Shown one piece after another: positions 63,263 to 64,000 of a stretch of DNA of 64,000 bases (positions within the stretch are counted from its first letter, which is position 1; every line of letters begins with the position of its first letter). The stretch comes from Domibacillus iocasae. Its GTDB lineage: Bacteria; Bacillota; Bacilli; Bacillales; Domibacillaceae. Under the pieces are notes generated by a model that was given only the letters and a program-made list of their open reading frames with translations, did no database searches and was not told the DNA's origin. The stretch is from assembly GCF_001750285.1 (NCBI RefSeq), contig NZ_MAMP01000022.1:1-64000 (forward strand). Direction: 5' to 3'. The translations under genes were made by a program, and so were the position numbers.

Positions 63263-64000
63263 ATGAAATTGGAAGCGCTATCAGCTATACAAGGAAATTA
63301 TAATTTAACAAGTTATGATGACGTGTACTCTTCTTTTGACTGGAAAGAAACTGAGAAAGCTTTTTCTTGGGCTGAAACAGGCAAAGTAAATGCGGCTTAT
63401 GAAGCGATCGACCGTCATGCCGAATCTGAAAGAAAGAATAAAGTGGCGCTTTATTATCGTGATGCAAACCGCAATGAACAATACACATTTGCAGAAATGA
63501 AAGCGAATTCGAATAAAGCAGCCAATGTTTTAAAACAGTACGGAAACATAGAAAAAGGAGATCGCGTTTTCATCTTTATGCCACGTTCGCCGGAATTGTA
63601 TTTTGCGGTGCTTGGTGCAATTAAAGCCGGTGCAATCGTCGGGCCATTGTTTGAAGCATTTATGGAAGGCGCCGTACGCGATCGTCTTGAGGACAGCGAA
63701 GCACGAATGATTATTACAACACCTGATTTGCTGGAGCGTATCCCAGTGGGTGATTTGCCGAAGCTGGAGAAAGTATTCATTGTATCAGACAATGTGGAGG
63801 AAAATGATAAGCACGTTGATTTTATGACAAAATGGAAAGAAGCGTCGGACCAATTTGATATTGAATGGGTGGACCGCAATGACGGCATGCTGCTTCATTA
63901 TACATCCGGCTCAACAGGAAAGCCTAAAGGCGTTTTACACGTACATAATGCAATGATTCAGCAGTACCAGACAGCAAAATGGGTTCTTGACCTTCAGGAA
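63263..64000 (+). CDS. acsA: Acetyl-CoA synthetase AcsA (5' part, cut by window end)
   Basis: The first 246 codons are present and open to the window edge; the rest lies outside. The start ATG has AAGGGGG about 9 bases upstream. The product begins MKLEALSAIQGNYNL and contains KGDRVFIFMPRSPELYFAVL, GPLFEAFMEGAVRDRL and the ATP loop HYTSGSTGKPKGVLHVHNAM, all matching B. subtilis AcsA. It activates acetate; AcuA and AcuC, encoded divergently, control it by lysine acetylation. Confidence 0.95.
   Translation, partial: MKLEALSAIQGNYNLTSYDDVYSSFDWKETEKAFSWAETGKVNAAYEAIDRHAESERKNKVALYYRDANRNEQYTFAEMKANSNKAANVLKQYGNIEKGDRVFIFMPRSPELYFAVLGAIKAGAIVGPLFEAFMEGAVRDRLEDSEARMIITTPDLLERIPVGDLPKLEKVFIVSDNVEENDKHVDFMTKWKEASDQFDIEWVDRNDGMLLHYTSGSTGKPKGVLHVHNAMIQQYQTAKWVLDLQE

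Overview
The window looks like one contiguous stretch of a Bacillaceae chromosome (low-to-moderate GC Firmicute, close to Bacillus sensu lato). The evidence is the many gene blocks in the same order as the ytx/yto/ytm/ytk region of Bacillus subtilis, strong AAGGAGG-type ribosome binding sites, frequent GTG/TTG starts, sigma-A and sigma-B type promoters, an S-box leader, Fur boxes and a cre site. No phage, insertion sequence, CRISPR array or plasmid gene is visible. Almost all of it is core housekeeping DNA.

Layout. Positions 1-1253 hold the tail of a trnB-like tRNA array (Met, Ile2, Ser, fMet, Asp, Phe fragment, Phe, His, Gly, Ile, Asn, Ser, Glu) closed by a strong terminator. Positions 1501-9369 are a five-gene glycogen operon, glgBCDAP. 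After yteA comes the menaquinone region (9984-18463): menA diverges from menFDHB, a terminator follows menB, then menEC. Positions 18538-22250 carry small conserved genes: a LemA-like protein, yidD, the tiny ytzI (missed by a 60-residue cutoff), dps with a sigma-B promoter, ytkD, ytmA and ytmB. pckA and the S-box-controlled metK follow, then ytoA, ytpA, ytpB and a luciferase-like monooxygenase.

Positions 29197-32266 are a Fur-controlled siderophore uptake operon (lipoprotein plus two permeases, no ATPase). mnmM/mnmL (ytqBA) diverge from leuS. leuS has a short leader with an intrinsic terminator and a possible Leu-containing leader peptide, not the T-box known for leuS in B. subtilis. The rest is ytwF, ytfP, ytgP (lipid II flippase), ytzG, ytzE, pepV, a cysteine synthase, thpR-ytlQ-amyX, ytmP-trmB, ytzB, ytoP-ytpQ, sftA, murC, an M29 aminopeptidase, the sigma-B-type ytxG-ytxH-brxC operon, aroA, ccpA, acuCBA, and acsA running off the right edge.

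How it fits together. Glycogen synthesis (glg) and debranching (amyX), gluconeogenesis (pckA), acetate use and its control (acsA, acuABC, ccpA with a cre between acuA and acsA), menaquinone synthesis, iron uptake, general stress (dps, ytxGHJ) and tRNA/translation functions sit side by side. Compared with B. subtilis as I remember it, asnB, ytpP, ytpR and motPS are absent from their usual places.

I found no clearly new multi-gene system. The most interesting signals are the leuS leader, a perfect hairpin at the start of the first iron permease gene, the tRNA-Phe fragment, and the two well-formed sigma-B promoters. All coordinates and motifs were read by eye; no search or folding program was run.
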